Part shown: piece after piece, positions 25,419 through 33,598 of the stretch
Layout of the letters: every line of letters starts with the position of its first letter
Position numbering within the stretch: the first letter of the stretch is position 1
Origin: Alphaproteobacteria bacterium
Lineage (GTDB): Bacteria > Pseudomonadota > Alphaproteobacteria > CACIAM-22H2
DNA: 64,000 bases
Direction of reading: 5' to 3'
NCBI GenBank assembly: GCA_016793165.1
Contig: JAEULA010000057.1
Span: 1 to 64,000, forward strand
Position numbers and translations under genes: made by a program
Notes under the pieces: model-generated
Database searches by the model: none
The model's input: the letters and a program-made list of their open reading frames with translations, nothing else
Told to the model about the DNA's origin: nothing

Positions 25419-28352
25419 TCAGCGCGCCGTCGAGGCCAACTCGGCCAGCAGCGTCCGGGCGTCGCGCACGTCGCGCGTGTCGGCGCCCTCGCGGAAGCCG
25501 GCGAGCGCCGACGCAAGACGCTCGCGATCGCCGGTCGCGGCCGCGCGTCGACCGCGCAGGCGGCAGCCGCTGACCAGGGCGCGCAGCTCCAGGGCGCGAT
25601 TGCCCTGCGCACGCGCGATGTCGCAGGCCCGCGCGTTGCATGCCTCGGCGCGCCGACGTGCGGCGTCTCCGGCGCCGCCGCGCGCCAGCATCTCCCCGCG
25701 GACGCGGTGGATGTCGGCCTCCAGGTAGCGATTGCCGTTGGCGACGATCAGCCTCTCGGCCTCGTCGAGGCGCGCGGCGCATTCTTCGACCTGTCCCGCC
25801 TGGAGATGCGCCTGCGCGAGGGTGCACAGGAAGTGCGCGACGCCGACCTCGGCGCCGGTCGCGCGATAGGCCGCCAGCGCCGCGCGCATCTCCCGCAGGC
25901 CGAGTGCCACATCGCCCTCCATCGTCGCCGCGTGACCGAGGCTGAACCGGCTCCAGGTCAGCCAGTAGCCCAGGCCATGCTCGCCGGCCAGCACGCGCTG
26001 CTCGCTCGACAGTGCGCGCAGGCGATCGGCCTCACCGCGGAACCCGTGCAGCCACGCGACGAAGCCCAGCGCGAAGGCGGAGGAGTGCGGGTTGCCGAGA
26101 TCCGCGGCGCGCGCCAGCGCCTCCTGGCCGCGCGCGAGCGCCCGGTCGGGCTCGCCCTGGAACCACAGGACCCAGGCAAGATAGGCCGCGACGCGCGGGG
26201 CCTCGTTGGGCTGCAGCCGCGTCGACGCGGGATCGAGCAGCGCCAGCGCCTCGTCGAGGTGGCGGCGCGCGCCGTCGAGATCGCCGCGATGCATCTCGGT
26301 CTGCCCGAGCTTGGCGTGGGCATCGAAGCGCAGCCCGAGATCAGTTCCGGCATGCGCGAGCAGGTCCTTGGCGAGAGCCCGCGCCTTGTCGAGTTCGGCG
26401 CGCACCAGGGCGACGTTCCATGCGCCCTTGAGCGCCCGGACGAGGCGCCGCGTGTCGCCGGACTCGCGCGCCAGCGCGACCGCGCGCGTGTAGGTCCGCT
26501 CGACCTCGGCGGCGGCGTAGCCCTTGGCGGCCATCAGGGCCGCGCCGAGCGGCAGGAGCAGGTCGAGCTCGCGCCGCTCGCGATCCGGCGCCGGCAGCCG
26601 GTCGAGCAGGGTCAAGGCGTGGGCTAGCAGATCGCCGCCCTCGAGATAGGCATGGCGGGCCAGCGCATTGTGCCCGGCCTGCGCGAGATGGCGCAGGCAC
26701 TTCTCGTCGTCGCGCGCCGCCTCGAAATGGATCGCGAGTTCGGCGGCGATGCTGCCGGCTTTGTCGCCGTAGGCGCGCTCCTCGCGCTCGCCGATCCGGC
26801 GATGCAGCTCGCTGCGGCGGGCCGCCGGCACGCGCTCGTAGATGGCCTGGCGGTAGAGCGCATGGAGGAAGCGGTAGCCCGTCGCGAGCGTGCCGTCGGG
26901 CCACACGATCGGCGCGCGGTGTTGCAGGAAGCGCCCCTGTCGCGCGAGCGCGCTGCAGGTCTGCTCGACCCGGTCCGTCTCGCGCTGCAGGCCGGCCGCC
27001 AGGGCCGCGGCCGAGAACGCCGCGCCCGCGACGGCGGCGACCTCGAGGGTCTCGCGCTCGTCGGGCGACAGCCGGTCGAACTGCCCCTCGACGAGCTGGC
27101 GCAGGCTGTCGGGAATCGCCGCTCCGATGTCGGCGATCGGCCGCAGCGCGCGCCAGCCGGCATCGGTGCCGTCGATGTCGCCGCACCGCACGAGGTCGTC
27201 GACGACGGTGACCATGAACAGCGCATTGCCCTCGGTGCGCCGGTGAAGCAACTGCGCGAGGTCGGCGACTGTGTCGTCGTCGGCGGTGGCGAAGCGCGCG
27301 GTCAGGTAGCCGGCGACGTCGTCGCGTCCGAGCAGCGGCAGGGCGATCTCCTGGCTTTGGCCGCGGAGCTGGAGCTCCTGCCTCAATCCGCGAAGCGCGG
27401 CGTCGGGCGCCAGGTTCTCGACCGGGCGGTAGGTGGCGACGACGAGCAGCCTGGCTTCGCCGGCGCGACCCGCCAGGAACGCCAGCACGTCCAGGCTCGA
27501 CCGGTCGCTCCAATGCAGATCCTCGAGCCACAACACGACCGGGTGCTCGCTCGCGAGGATCTCGAGGGCGTGCACGATCTCGCGCAGCATCCGCTGCGGG
27601 GTCACCCCCGAGAGCGCGCGCTCGAGGACGGCCGGCGGCGCGTCGTGGGCCAGCCACGGCAAATGCGTGAGCCAGGCCGGGGCATAGCGCTCGAGCACGC
27701 CGCGCAGGCGCGCGGCGCCGACGACGTGCGAGAGATGCTCGAGCGCTTCCAGGATCGGCAGGTAGGCTTCGCCGGCGCCGTACTGCTCGACGCATCGCCC
27801 CTGCGCGACCCAGGCGACCTCGGGCGTGGCCTTGGCCGCGAGGAACGCCTCGACCAGGGCCGTCTTGCCGATGCCCGGCTCGCCGGTCACGAACACCGTC
27901 TGACGCTGGCCGCCGCGGGCCGCCTCCAGCGCCGCAGCGAGGCGCCGCAAGGGCTCCGCGCGGCCGGCGATCAGCGGCCGCCGGCGCATCGGCGATTCCA
28001 CGGCCGATGCCGGCGGGGCCGCCGCGCCGGGCATGGCACTCACCGGGGCGACGAAGCGGAAGCCGCGGCCATGCGCAGTCTCGATGTAGCGCGGCGTCGC
28101 CGCGTCGTCCCCGAGCGCCACCCGCAACTCGCGGATGCACCGTGACAGGGCCGCATCGCTGACACTGGCGCCGTGCCAGACCGTGTCGAACAGCTCGGTC
28201 TTGGTGACCAGGCGGCCGGGGCGGGCGAGCAGGGCGGCGAGCAACGCGAAGGACTTTCGCGTCACCGGGACGGCGACGCCGTCCCGCCACAGTCGCTGCT
28301 CCTGCGCGTCGACCCGAAACGGGCCGAAGCTCAGCGGCCCGCCCGCGTCCAT
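25419..28352 (-). CDS. Winged-helix/AAA-ATPase/TPR transcriptional regulator
   Basis: 977 residues. Residues about 5-105 are an OmpR/CadC-type winged-helix DNA-binding domain (FGPFRVDAQEQRLWRDG to YIETAHGRGFRFVAPV). A linker leads to a signal-transduction ATPase with Walker A GEPGIGKT (157-164) and Walker B VVLWLEDLHWSD. The C-terminal half is rich in helical TPR-like repeats. Such proteins sense a ligand or partner through the repeats and use ATP to switch the regulator on. Likely targets are the oxidoreductase just downstream and/or the TetR-DadA genes divergent from it. There is no transmembrane segment, so it is cytoplasmic. Confidence 0.9.
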   Translation of the reverse strand: MDAGGPLSFGPFRVDAQEQRLWRDGVAVPVTRKSFALLAALLARPGRLVTKTELFDTVWHGASVSDAALSRCIRELRVALGDDAATPRYIETAHGRGFRFVAPVSAMPGAAAPPASAVESPMRRRPLIAGRAEPLRRLAAALEAARGGQRQTVFVTGEPGIGKTALVEAFLAAKATPEVAWVAQGRCVEQYGAGEAYLPILEALEHLSHVVGAARLRGVLERYAPAWLTHLPWLAHDAPPAVLERALSGVTPQRMLREIVHALEILASEHPVVLWLEDLHWSDRSSLDVLAFLAGRAGEARLLVVATYRPVENLAPDAALRGLRQELQLRGQSQEIALPLLGRDDVAGYLTARFATADDDTVADLAQLLHRRTEGNALFMVTVVDDLVRCGDIDGTDAGWRALRPIADIGAAIPDSLRQLVEGQFDRLSPDERETLEVAAVAGAAFSAAALAAGLQRETDRVEQTCSALARQGRFLQHRAPIVWPDGTLATGYRFLHALYRQAIYERVPAARRSELHRRIGEREERAYGDKAGSIAAELAIHFEAARDDEKCLRHLAQAGHNALARHAYLEGGDLLAHALTLLDRLPAPDRERRELDLLLPLGAALMAAKGYAAAEVERTYTRAVALARESGDTRRLVRALKGAWNVALVRAELDKARALAKDLLAHAGTDLGLRFDAHAKLGQTEMHRGDLDGARRHLDEALALLDPASTRLQPNEAPRVAAYLAWVLWFQGEPDRALARGQEALARAADLGNPHSSAFALGFVAWLHGFRGEADRLRALSSEQRVLAGEHGLGYWLTWSRFSLGHAATMEGDVALGLREMRAALAAYRATGAEVGVAHFLCTLAQAHLQAGQVEECAARLDEAERLIVANGNRYLEADIHRVRGEMLARGGAGDAARRRAEACNARACDIARAQGNRALELRALVSGCRLRGRRAAATGDRERLASALAGFREGADTRDVRDARTLLAELASTAR

Positions 28353-28468
28353 GATCTCCAGCTCAAGCTGTCCTCGCCCCGAGGTGTCGACTATCGGGAA
28401 CTTCGCGCAGCTTCGCCAGGGGCTCGGCGGAGGATGCCGTCGACCGGCCGATGTGTGGCAAACCCCTA

Positions 28469-28496
28469 TTGACCGGCGACCGGGCTTGGGTAGCGT
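28469..28496 (+). promoter_or_regulatory. Putative sigma-70-type promoter of the TetR gene
   Basis: TTGACC (28469-28474), 16-base spacer, TAGCGT (28491-28496), then a Shine-Dalgarno (GGGGGAGACGAGGGG) before the ATG at 28529. It lies in the divergent gap between the TetR gene and the ATPase regulator, so either product could act here. Confidence 0.45.
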
Positions 28497-28528
28497 GCGC
28501 CGCCCTTGAGGGTGGGGGAGACGAGGGG

Positions 28529-29149
28529 ATGGTCGGAGGCGACGAGCAGCCGTACGCCGCGGTGTCGGTGGGCGAGCCCGGTGTGGAGCGAGGCGACCCG
28601 ACGGCGATCGTCCGCGCGGCGATGACGTGCTTTGCGGCCCGAGGGTTTGCCGCCACGTCGCTCGACGATATCGCGGACGCGGCCCTGATCCCGCCGGCCG
28701 CGTTGCGCGCGATCTTCCCGGACAAGGGCGCGATCATTCGCGCCTTCACGGCCGGCGTCGACCGGGCCGTCCTCGCCGCGCCGGTGGCCGTCGGCGCGCC
28801 TCTCGCGCAGCGCTTCCGCGCGGTGCTGTGGCACCGGCTCGATGTCATGGCGCCGCATCGCGACGGCCTCGCGCGGGTGATCGGCGAGATCCCGGGCACG
28901 CCGGCATTCAGCGTTCCGGTCGGCGTGCGTGCATTCCGCAGCATGCGCAGGATGCTCGACCACGTCGGAATCGAGACGACCGGGGCGGCCGGGCGGATGC
29001 GCGTCCGCGCGGCGTGCTTCCTCTACGCCGAGGTGCTGCGCCGCTGGTTCGCCGACCGCAGCTCCGGGTGGCAGGAGACGGCCCGCGCGCTCGACTCCGG
29101 TCTCGCGACGCTCGGCCATCTCGCCCCTGCGATGCGCGCGCCCCGCTGA
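28529..29149 (+). CDS. TetR family transcriptional regulator
   Basis: 206 residues. The N-terminal helix-turn-helix is visible: IVRAAMTCFAARGFAATSLDDIADAALIP (residues about 24-52), with the TetR spacing. The C-terminal ligand domain is helical and family-unspecific. The start is the ATG directly after GGGGGAGACGAGGGG; an upstream in-frame ATG at 28451 would add a poorly supported extension. The gene is divergent from the ATPase regulator and 69 bases before the DadA-like gene, which it may control. Confidence 0.87.
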   Translation: MVGGDEQPYAAVSVGEPGVERGDPTAIVRAAMTCFAARGFAATSLDDIADAALIPPAALRAIFPDKGAIIRAFTAGVDRAVLAAPVAVGAPLAQRFRAVLWHRLDVMAPHRDGLARVIGEIPGTPAFSVPVGVRAFRSMRRMLDHVGIETTGAAGRMRVRAACFLYAEVLRRWFADRSSGWQETARALDSGLATLGHLAPAMRAPR

Positions 29150-29218
29150 CCCACGGGTCGAGAGGCTTGCCCGCCAGGCGCGGGTCTCGCAGAGTCCGCG
29201 CATCGAACGGGGGATCGC

Positions 29219-30475
29219 ATGAGCGGCAAGCATGTCGTGGTGATCGGCGCGGGCATCGTCGGGGCCTGCACGGCCATCTACCTGCAGCGCGACGGCTATC
29301 GCGTCACGCTGATCGACAAGGGCGCGCCCGGCGAGGGGGCGTCGCTCGGCAATGCGGGCTGCCTCAACGCCTCGTCGGTCGTTCCCGTGTCGATGCCCGG
29401 AACGCTGAGCCAGGTGCCGCGCTGGCTGTTCGACCCGATGGGGCCGCTGACGATCCGCTGGGGCTACCTGCCCGCGATCGCGCCGTGGCTGTGGCGCTTC
29501 GTGCGCGCGGGCACGCCCGAGCGCGTCGCGCAGATCGCCGCGGCCTTGCGGCCGATGACCGGGCCCACGGTCGGCATGCATCGCGAACTCGCCCGCGCCG
29601 CCGGGGTCGAGCACATGATCCATCATGTCGGCCACGTCCACGTGTATCGCAGCGACGAGGCCTTCGCGAAGGACGGCGCCGCGATGGCGCTGCGCCAGTC
29701 GCAGGGGACGCGGATCGACGAACTTGGCGCCGACGAGCTGCGCCAGCTCGAGCCCGAGCTCGACCGCGGCTACGTCCGTGCGCGGCTGATCACCGAGAAC
29801 GGGCATTGCGGCGATCCGCTCAAGCTGACGGCCGCCTATGTCGATCATGCGCGCCGCCAGGGCGCAACGGTGCGGCGCGCGCGGGCCACGGGCTTCCGCT
29901 TCGAGGGCAGCCACGCGACGGCCGTCTTCACCGACCAGGGCGACATCGCGGGCGACATGTTCGTGGTTGCCGGCGGCGCCTGGTCGCGCGAGCTCGCAGC
30001 CGCGCTCGGCGACGACGTGCCGCTCGACACCGAGCGCGGCTACCACGTCGTCATCCGGGACCCCGAGGCCGGGCCGCGGACGCCGACATCCGCCTTCGAG
30101 GGCAAGTTCGTGGCGACGCCCATGGACATGGGGCTGCGCGCGGCGGGGACGGTGGAGTTCGGCGGCCTCGAGGCGACCCCGAACTGGCAGCGCGCCGACA
30201 ATCTCGTGAAGCAGCTGCAGGCGATGTATCCGCGCCTCGCCCGCAACCTGCCGGAGGAGCGCATCTCGCGCTGGATGGGATTCCGGCCCAGCATGCCGGA
30301 CTCGCTGCCGGTGGTGGGCCGTGCGAGCCGGATCGCCAACGCCTATTACGGCTTCGGTCACGGCCATGTCGGGCTGATCTCGGCCCCGATGACCGGGCGG
30401 CTGCTCGGCGATCTCATCGTCGGCAGGAAACCGACGATCGATCCGAGCCCCTACGCCGTCACCCGCTTCGCGTAG
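29219..30475 (+). CDS. DadA-like FAD-dependent amino-acid oxidoreductase
   Basis: 418 residues. The N-terminal FAD-binding motif VVVIGAGIVGACTAIYL (GxGxxG) is followed by GASLGNAGCLN, typical of D-amino acid dehydrogenase and related DAO enzymes. The C-terminal FGHGHVGLISAPMTGRLLGDLI is the second FAD-contact block. It should oxidise a D-amino acid or another secondary or primary amine, passing electrons to the respiratory chain. It is downstream of the TetR gene. The convergent cytochrome b561 gene next door might be an electron carrier but is on the other strand. Confidence 0.9.
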   Translation: MSGKHVVVIGAGIVGACTAIYLQRDGYRVTLIDKGAPGEGASLGNAGCLNASSVVPVSMPGTLSQVPRWLFDPMGPLTIRWGYLPAIAPWLWRFVRAGTPERVAQIAAALRPMTGPTVGMHRELARAAGVEHMIHHVGHVHVYRSDEAFAKDGAAMALRQSQGTRIDELGADELRQLEPELDRGYVRARLITENGHCGDPLKLTAAYVDHARRQGATVRRARATGFRFEGSHATAVFTDQGDIAGDMFVVAGGAWSRELAAALGDDVPLDTERGYHVVIRDPEAGPRTPTSAFEGKFVATPMDMGLRAAGTVEFGGLEATPNWQRADNLVKQLQAMYPRLARNLPEERISRWMGFRPSMPDSLPVVGRASRIANAYYGFGHGHVGLISAPMTGRLLGDLIVGRKPTIDPSPYAVTRFA

Positions 30476-30485
30476 TGCCGCGATC

Positions 30486-30514
30486 CCGGCGGTCCGCTCG
30501 GGGCGGTCCGCCGG
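30486..30514. terminator. Bidirectional terminator hairpin between convergent genes
   Basis: CCGGCGG (30486-30492) pairs with CCGCCGG (30508-30514) and, after a T-T mismatch on each side, CCGC pairs with GCGG around a five-base loop TCGGG. It lies 11 bases after the DadA-like stop and 11 bases before the cytochrome b561 stop. There is no T-tract, but position and symmetry favour a terminator for both genes. Confidence 0.65.
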
Positions 30515-30524
30515 AGCGACGGCC

Positions 30525-31271
30525 TCAGCGGCCGTCGACCGGCTCGCCGCGCAGGCGCTTGCGGCCGCTGATCATCGCCGACACGACGTTGACCCGCTCG
30601 CTGATCTCGACGCGCACCACCCCGGCAATGTGCAGCGCCGAGAGCGCCATCAGCACGTAGAAGGCGTATTCGTGGGTGCGCACGATCGGCGCGCGGAACT
30701 TGCGCATCTCGGCATAGGCCGCCGCATTGAGCTTGGTGCGGTCGCCCGGCACCAGGCTGGCAGGATCGATGCCGGGCGCCGCGACCCACTCGGCGAAGTA
30801 GCTGCCGAAGGGGCCCTGGTAGAGATCCGTGCCGGCCAGGACCATGCCCGTGACCGCTTGGACGACCAGCGCGAGGAGCAGGGCCGCGACCATCAGCGCG
30901 CCGAGCGGGTTGTGGCCGACATAGGCGGCCGCCTCGCCGCTGCGCAGCCCCGCCAGGTAAGCGCGCAACTCGCCGAGGAAGCCGGCGCGCAGGGGCAGGG
31001 CCCGGGACCAGTTGCCGTGGCCGCTCGAGACGAAGCCCCAGACGAGGCGCAGGGCGAGGTTGATCGCGAAGACGTAGCCGCCCCATTTGTGGACGATCTT
31101 GAACGCCACGCGCGACGGGCCGGGCAGGCCGAGCTCGTTTTCATAGAGGATGCAGAGCCCCGTCGCCGTCATCCACAGCAGCGCGGCCAGGTTGATCCAG
31201 TGGAAGGCGCGCACGCCCGCATCCCATGCGTGATGCTCGCGTGCCGGTTCGCGCATCGTGATCGTTGCCAT
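30525..31271 (-). CDS. Cytochrome b561 family protein (di-haem membrane b-type cytochrome)
   Basis: 248 residues, four to five membrane helices. Candidate haem-ligand histidines are in RAFHWINLAALLWM, KIVHKWGGYVF, RTHEYAFYVLM and ALHIAGVV, the pattern of b561/hydrogenase-type cytochromes. It carries electrons in the cytoplasmic membrane, often for hydrogenases, dehydrogenases or methionine-sulfoxide-type reductases. No obvious partner is adjacent. Start at MATITMREP, preceded by GGAGAGGACCC; a longer frame from 31343 looks non-coding. Confidence 0.88.
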   Translation of the reverse strand: MATITMREPAREHHAWDAGVRAFHWINLAALLWMTATGLCILYENELGLPGPSRVAFKIVHKWGGYVFAINLALRLVWGFVSSGHGNWSRALPLRAGFLGELRAYLAGLRSGEAAAYVGHNPLGALMVAALLLALVVQAVTGMVLAGTDLYQGPFGSYFAEWVAAPGIDPASLVPGDRTKLNAAAYAEMRKFRAPIVRTHEYAFYVLMALSALHIAGVVRVEISERVNVVSAMISGRKRLRGEPVDGR

Positions 31272-31601
31272 CGACTTGGGTCCTCTCCGCTTTGCATCCG
31301 ATGCCCCATGCGCCGTTCCGGTCGGGGGCTTGGCCGCCCCCATTCAAGATCGGGGCCAAAGGCAAGGGGCCGGAACATGGCCCTCGAGGCGCGAATTCGC
31401 GGGTCCCGGTGGGTGAAATGACGCGGGCCGGGTGAGTTCCCCCAGCGCGGGCCGACAGGGCGTGCAGGCCATGCGACCTTGCGCCGCGCCGGCGCCGACG
31501 CCCTCCACAGAATCGATTCATGGTTGACGCCCAGAGTGGGTCGCGACCGGAAGCTGCCGCCGCCGATCCGACGACGGGCCTTTCGGGAGCCGCCCGACAG
31601 G
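31272..31601. other. Divergent intergenic region with palindromes
   Basis: These 330 bases separate divergent genes and should hold both promoters. I see no gene. Three symmetrical elements are present: GGGGGC/GCCCCC with a six-base loop at 31324-31341, the 12-base palindrome CGCGAATTCGCG at 31390-31401, and GAATCGATTC at 31510-31519. Any could be an operator; none matches a site I can name. No convincing -35/-10 pair was found. Confidence 0.4.
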
Positions 31602-32567
31602 ATGGTCGCCATGGGCATCACCGAACGCATCGACGCCGTCACCGCGATTCCCGCGCCGTGGCGCGGCACCGAGATCCCCGCTCCGAAGTCCGTGAAGATC
31701 GAGCTGACCGGGCGCTGCAACTACGCCTGCTCGTTCTGCGCGCGCTCCATGAAGCTGCGCGACCAGAAGGACATGGATCGCGGCACCTACGAGCGGCTTC
31801 TGCGCGAGATGCGCGCCGCCGGGGTGGAGGAGATCGGGCTGTTCTATCTCGGCGAAAGCTTCCTTGTGCCCTGGCTGGAGGAGGCGATCGACTTCGCCAA
31901 GAACGAGGCCGGGTTTCCCTACGTCTTCCTCACCACCAACGGCAGCCTGGCGACGCCCGATCGTCTCGAGGGCTGCTTCCGGGCCGGGCTCGACAGTCTG
32001 AAGTTCAGCCTCAACTACGCGGACGAGACGCAGTTCAAGGCGATCGCCCAGGTCAAGGGCGCGCTGTTCCGGACGATGATGGACAACGTCGCTGCCGCGC
32101 GGGCGGTGCGCGATCGCGTCGCCGCCGAGACGGGGCGGCGCTGCGGTCTCTACGCGAGCTACATCGAGTACGACGGCGAGCAGGGCCGGCGCATGCAGAG
32201 CGTCGTCGACGAGCTGCGGCCGCTCCTCGACGAGGTCTATGCGCTGCCGCTCTACTCGCAGGCCGAGCTCGTCGGCGGCTCCGAGCGCGATCGCGGCTGG
32301 GCCGTGACGGCCGGCAATCGCGGCCGGCTCGCCGCGCTGCGCGACCCGCTGCCCTGCTGGGCCGTCTTCACCGAGGGTCACATCACCTGGGACGGCCGGC
32401 TCTCGGCCTGCTGCTTCGACCACGACGGCCGCTTCCACATGGGCGACCTGAACGAGCAGGGCTTCATGGACGCCTGGAACTCGGACAAGTACCGCGCGCT
32501 GCGCGCCGCGCATCTCAAGCGCGACGTGCGCGGCACGCCTTGCGAGACCTGCGTCGCGTATCGCTGA
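31602..32567 (+). CDS. Radical SAM/SPASM domain protein
   Basis: 321 residues. The radical SAM motif CNYACSFC is near residue 40, and the C-terminus has a SPASM-like region (GRLSACCFDHDGRFHMGDL, with CETC at the end). SPASM proteins often modify ribosomal peptides or activate other enzymes. No small precursor peptide gene, RRE protein or target enzyme is adjacent, so the substrate is unknown. Two in-frame starts are close: ATG 31602 (MVAMG) and ATG 31611 (MGITER); the second has AGGA at a better distance. The gene stands alone between divergent and convergent neighbours. Confidence 0.9.
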   Translation: MVAMGITERIDAVTAIPAPWRGTEIPAPKSVKIELTGRCNYACSFCARSMKLRDQKDMDRGTYERLLREMRAAGVEEIGLFYLGESFLVPWLEEAIDFAKNEAGFPYVFLTTNGSLATPDRLEGCFRAGLDSLKFSLNYADETQFKAIAQVKGALFRTMMDNVAAARAVRDRVAAETGRRCGLYASYIEYDGEQGRRMQSVVDELRPLLDEVYALPLYSQAELVGGSERDRGWAVTAGNRGRLAALRDPLPCWAVFTEGHITWDGRLSACCFDHDGRFHMGDLNEQGFMDAWNSDKYRALRAAHLKRDVRGTPCETCVAYR

Positions 32568-32575
32568 ACGCCGGG

Positions 32576-32593
32576 GTCGCCGCGCGCGGCGAC
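32576..32593. terminator. 18-base perfect palindrome between convergent genes (bidirectional terminator)
   Basis: GTCGCCGCGCGCGGCGAC is fully self-complementary and can fold as a 7-bp stem with a 4-base loop. It lies 8 bases after the SPASM gene stop and 8 bases before the PrpB-like stop. It is flanked on both sides by the direct repeat ACGCCGGGGTC. No T-tract. Confidence 0.6.
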
Positions 32594-32600
32594 GCCGGGG

Positions 32601-33542
32601 TCAGCGTTCGGGCGGCTTCGCCGCGGGGCGCTGCGGCATCGCTTCGGGCGTGATCGTGCGCACGATCGAGGCGTCGAGCGCCTCGTAGTCGTGGTATCCG
32701 ATCGTGGCGTAGAGTTCCTTGCGCGTCTGCATGCGGTCGATCATCGCGTGCGTGCCGCCGTCGCGCCGGAGCGCGGCGAAGAGTTCCTCCTGCGCCTTGG
32801 CCGCGACGCGCAGCGAGCTGACCGGCCAGATCACCATGCGGTAGCCCATCTGCTCGAACTCGCTCGCGGTGAAGAACGGCGTGCGGCCGAACTCGGTCAT
32901 GTTGGCGAGCAGCGGCGCCTTCACGCGGCGGGCGAACTCCCGGAACATCTCGGCGTTGGTGAGGGCCTCGGGGAAGATGGCGTCCGCGCCGGCCTGGAGA
33001 TACAGCTCCGCGCGCGCGACCGCGCCGTCGATGCCCTCGCTCGCCGCCGCGTCGGTGCGCGCGACGACGAAGAGGTGGCGCCGCGCCTTCACCGCCGCGG
33101 CCACCTTCGCCGCCATGTCGCGCGGATCGGCCAGCTTCTTGTCGTTGAGATGCCCGCACTTCTTGGGCAGCAGCTGGTCCTCGATGTGGACTGCGCCGGC
33201 GCCGGCGTCCTCGAAGCTGCGGATCATGTGCATCACGTTGAGGGCCTCGCCGTAGCCGGTGTCGCCGTCGACGAGCACGGGCAGGCCGCTGGACCGCGAC
33301 ACCTGGCGGACGAAGAAGCAGACATCCTCGATGGTGATGACGCCGAGATCGGGCAGGCCCATCGACGCGGACATCGCCGCGCCCGAAAGGTAGAGCGCCT
33401 CGAAGCCGGCCGCGCGCGCCTGCAGCGCGGCCATGCCGTTGTGCGCGCCCGGCATGCCGAGGATTCCGGGGCGCCCGACCAGGGCGCGGAACCGCTCGCC
33501 GGCGGGCGCGGCGGGACAATCGGCGGCGACGAGATAAGGCAT
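32601..33542 (-). CDS. prpB: PrpB-like isocitrate lyase/PEP mutase family enzyme (probable 2-methylisocitrate lyase)
   Basis: 313 residues. The metal-binding DGDTGYG (92-98), the catalytic loop KKCGH (127-131), ARTDA, FPEA and ANMTEFG blocks follow the order of 2-methylisocitrate lyase. PrpB cleaves 2-methylisocitrate to pyruvate and succinate; relatives include oxaloacetate decarboxylase and dimethylmalate lyase. The Cys-containing KKCGH loop favours a lyase. It lies beside tctABC genes and within 8 kb of AcnD-like and PrpF-like genes, which supports the assignment. GGAGCTCCC precedes the ATG. Confidence 0.82.
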   Translation of the reverse strand: MPYLVAADCPAAPAGERFRALVGRPGILGMPGAHNGMAALQARAAGFEALYLSGAAMSASMGLPDLGVITIEDVCFFVRQVSRSSGLPVLVDGDTGYGEALNVMHMIRSFEDAGAGAVHIEDQLLPKKCGHLNDKKLADPRDMAAKVAAAVKARRHLFVVARTDAAASEGIDGAVARAELYLQAGADAIFPEALTNAEMFREFARRVKAPLLANMTEFGRTPFFTASEFEQMGYRMVIWPVSSLRVAAKAQEELFAALRRDGGTHAMIDRMQTRKELYATIGYHDYEALDASIVRTITPEAMPQRPAAKPPER

Positions 33543-33598
33543 GGGAGCTCCGACGGGATCGAGGGCGGCAGGCCGATGCGCCGCGCGCGGCCGCGCTA

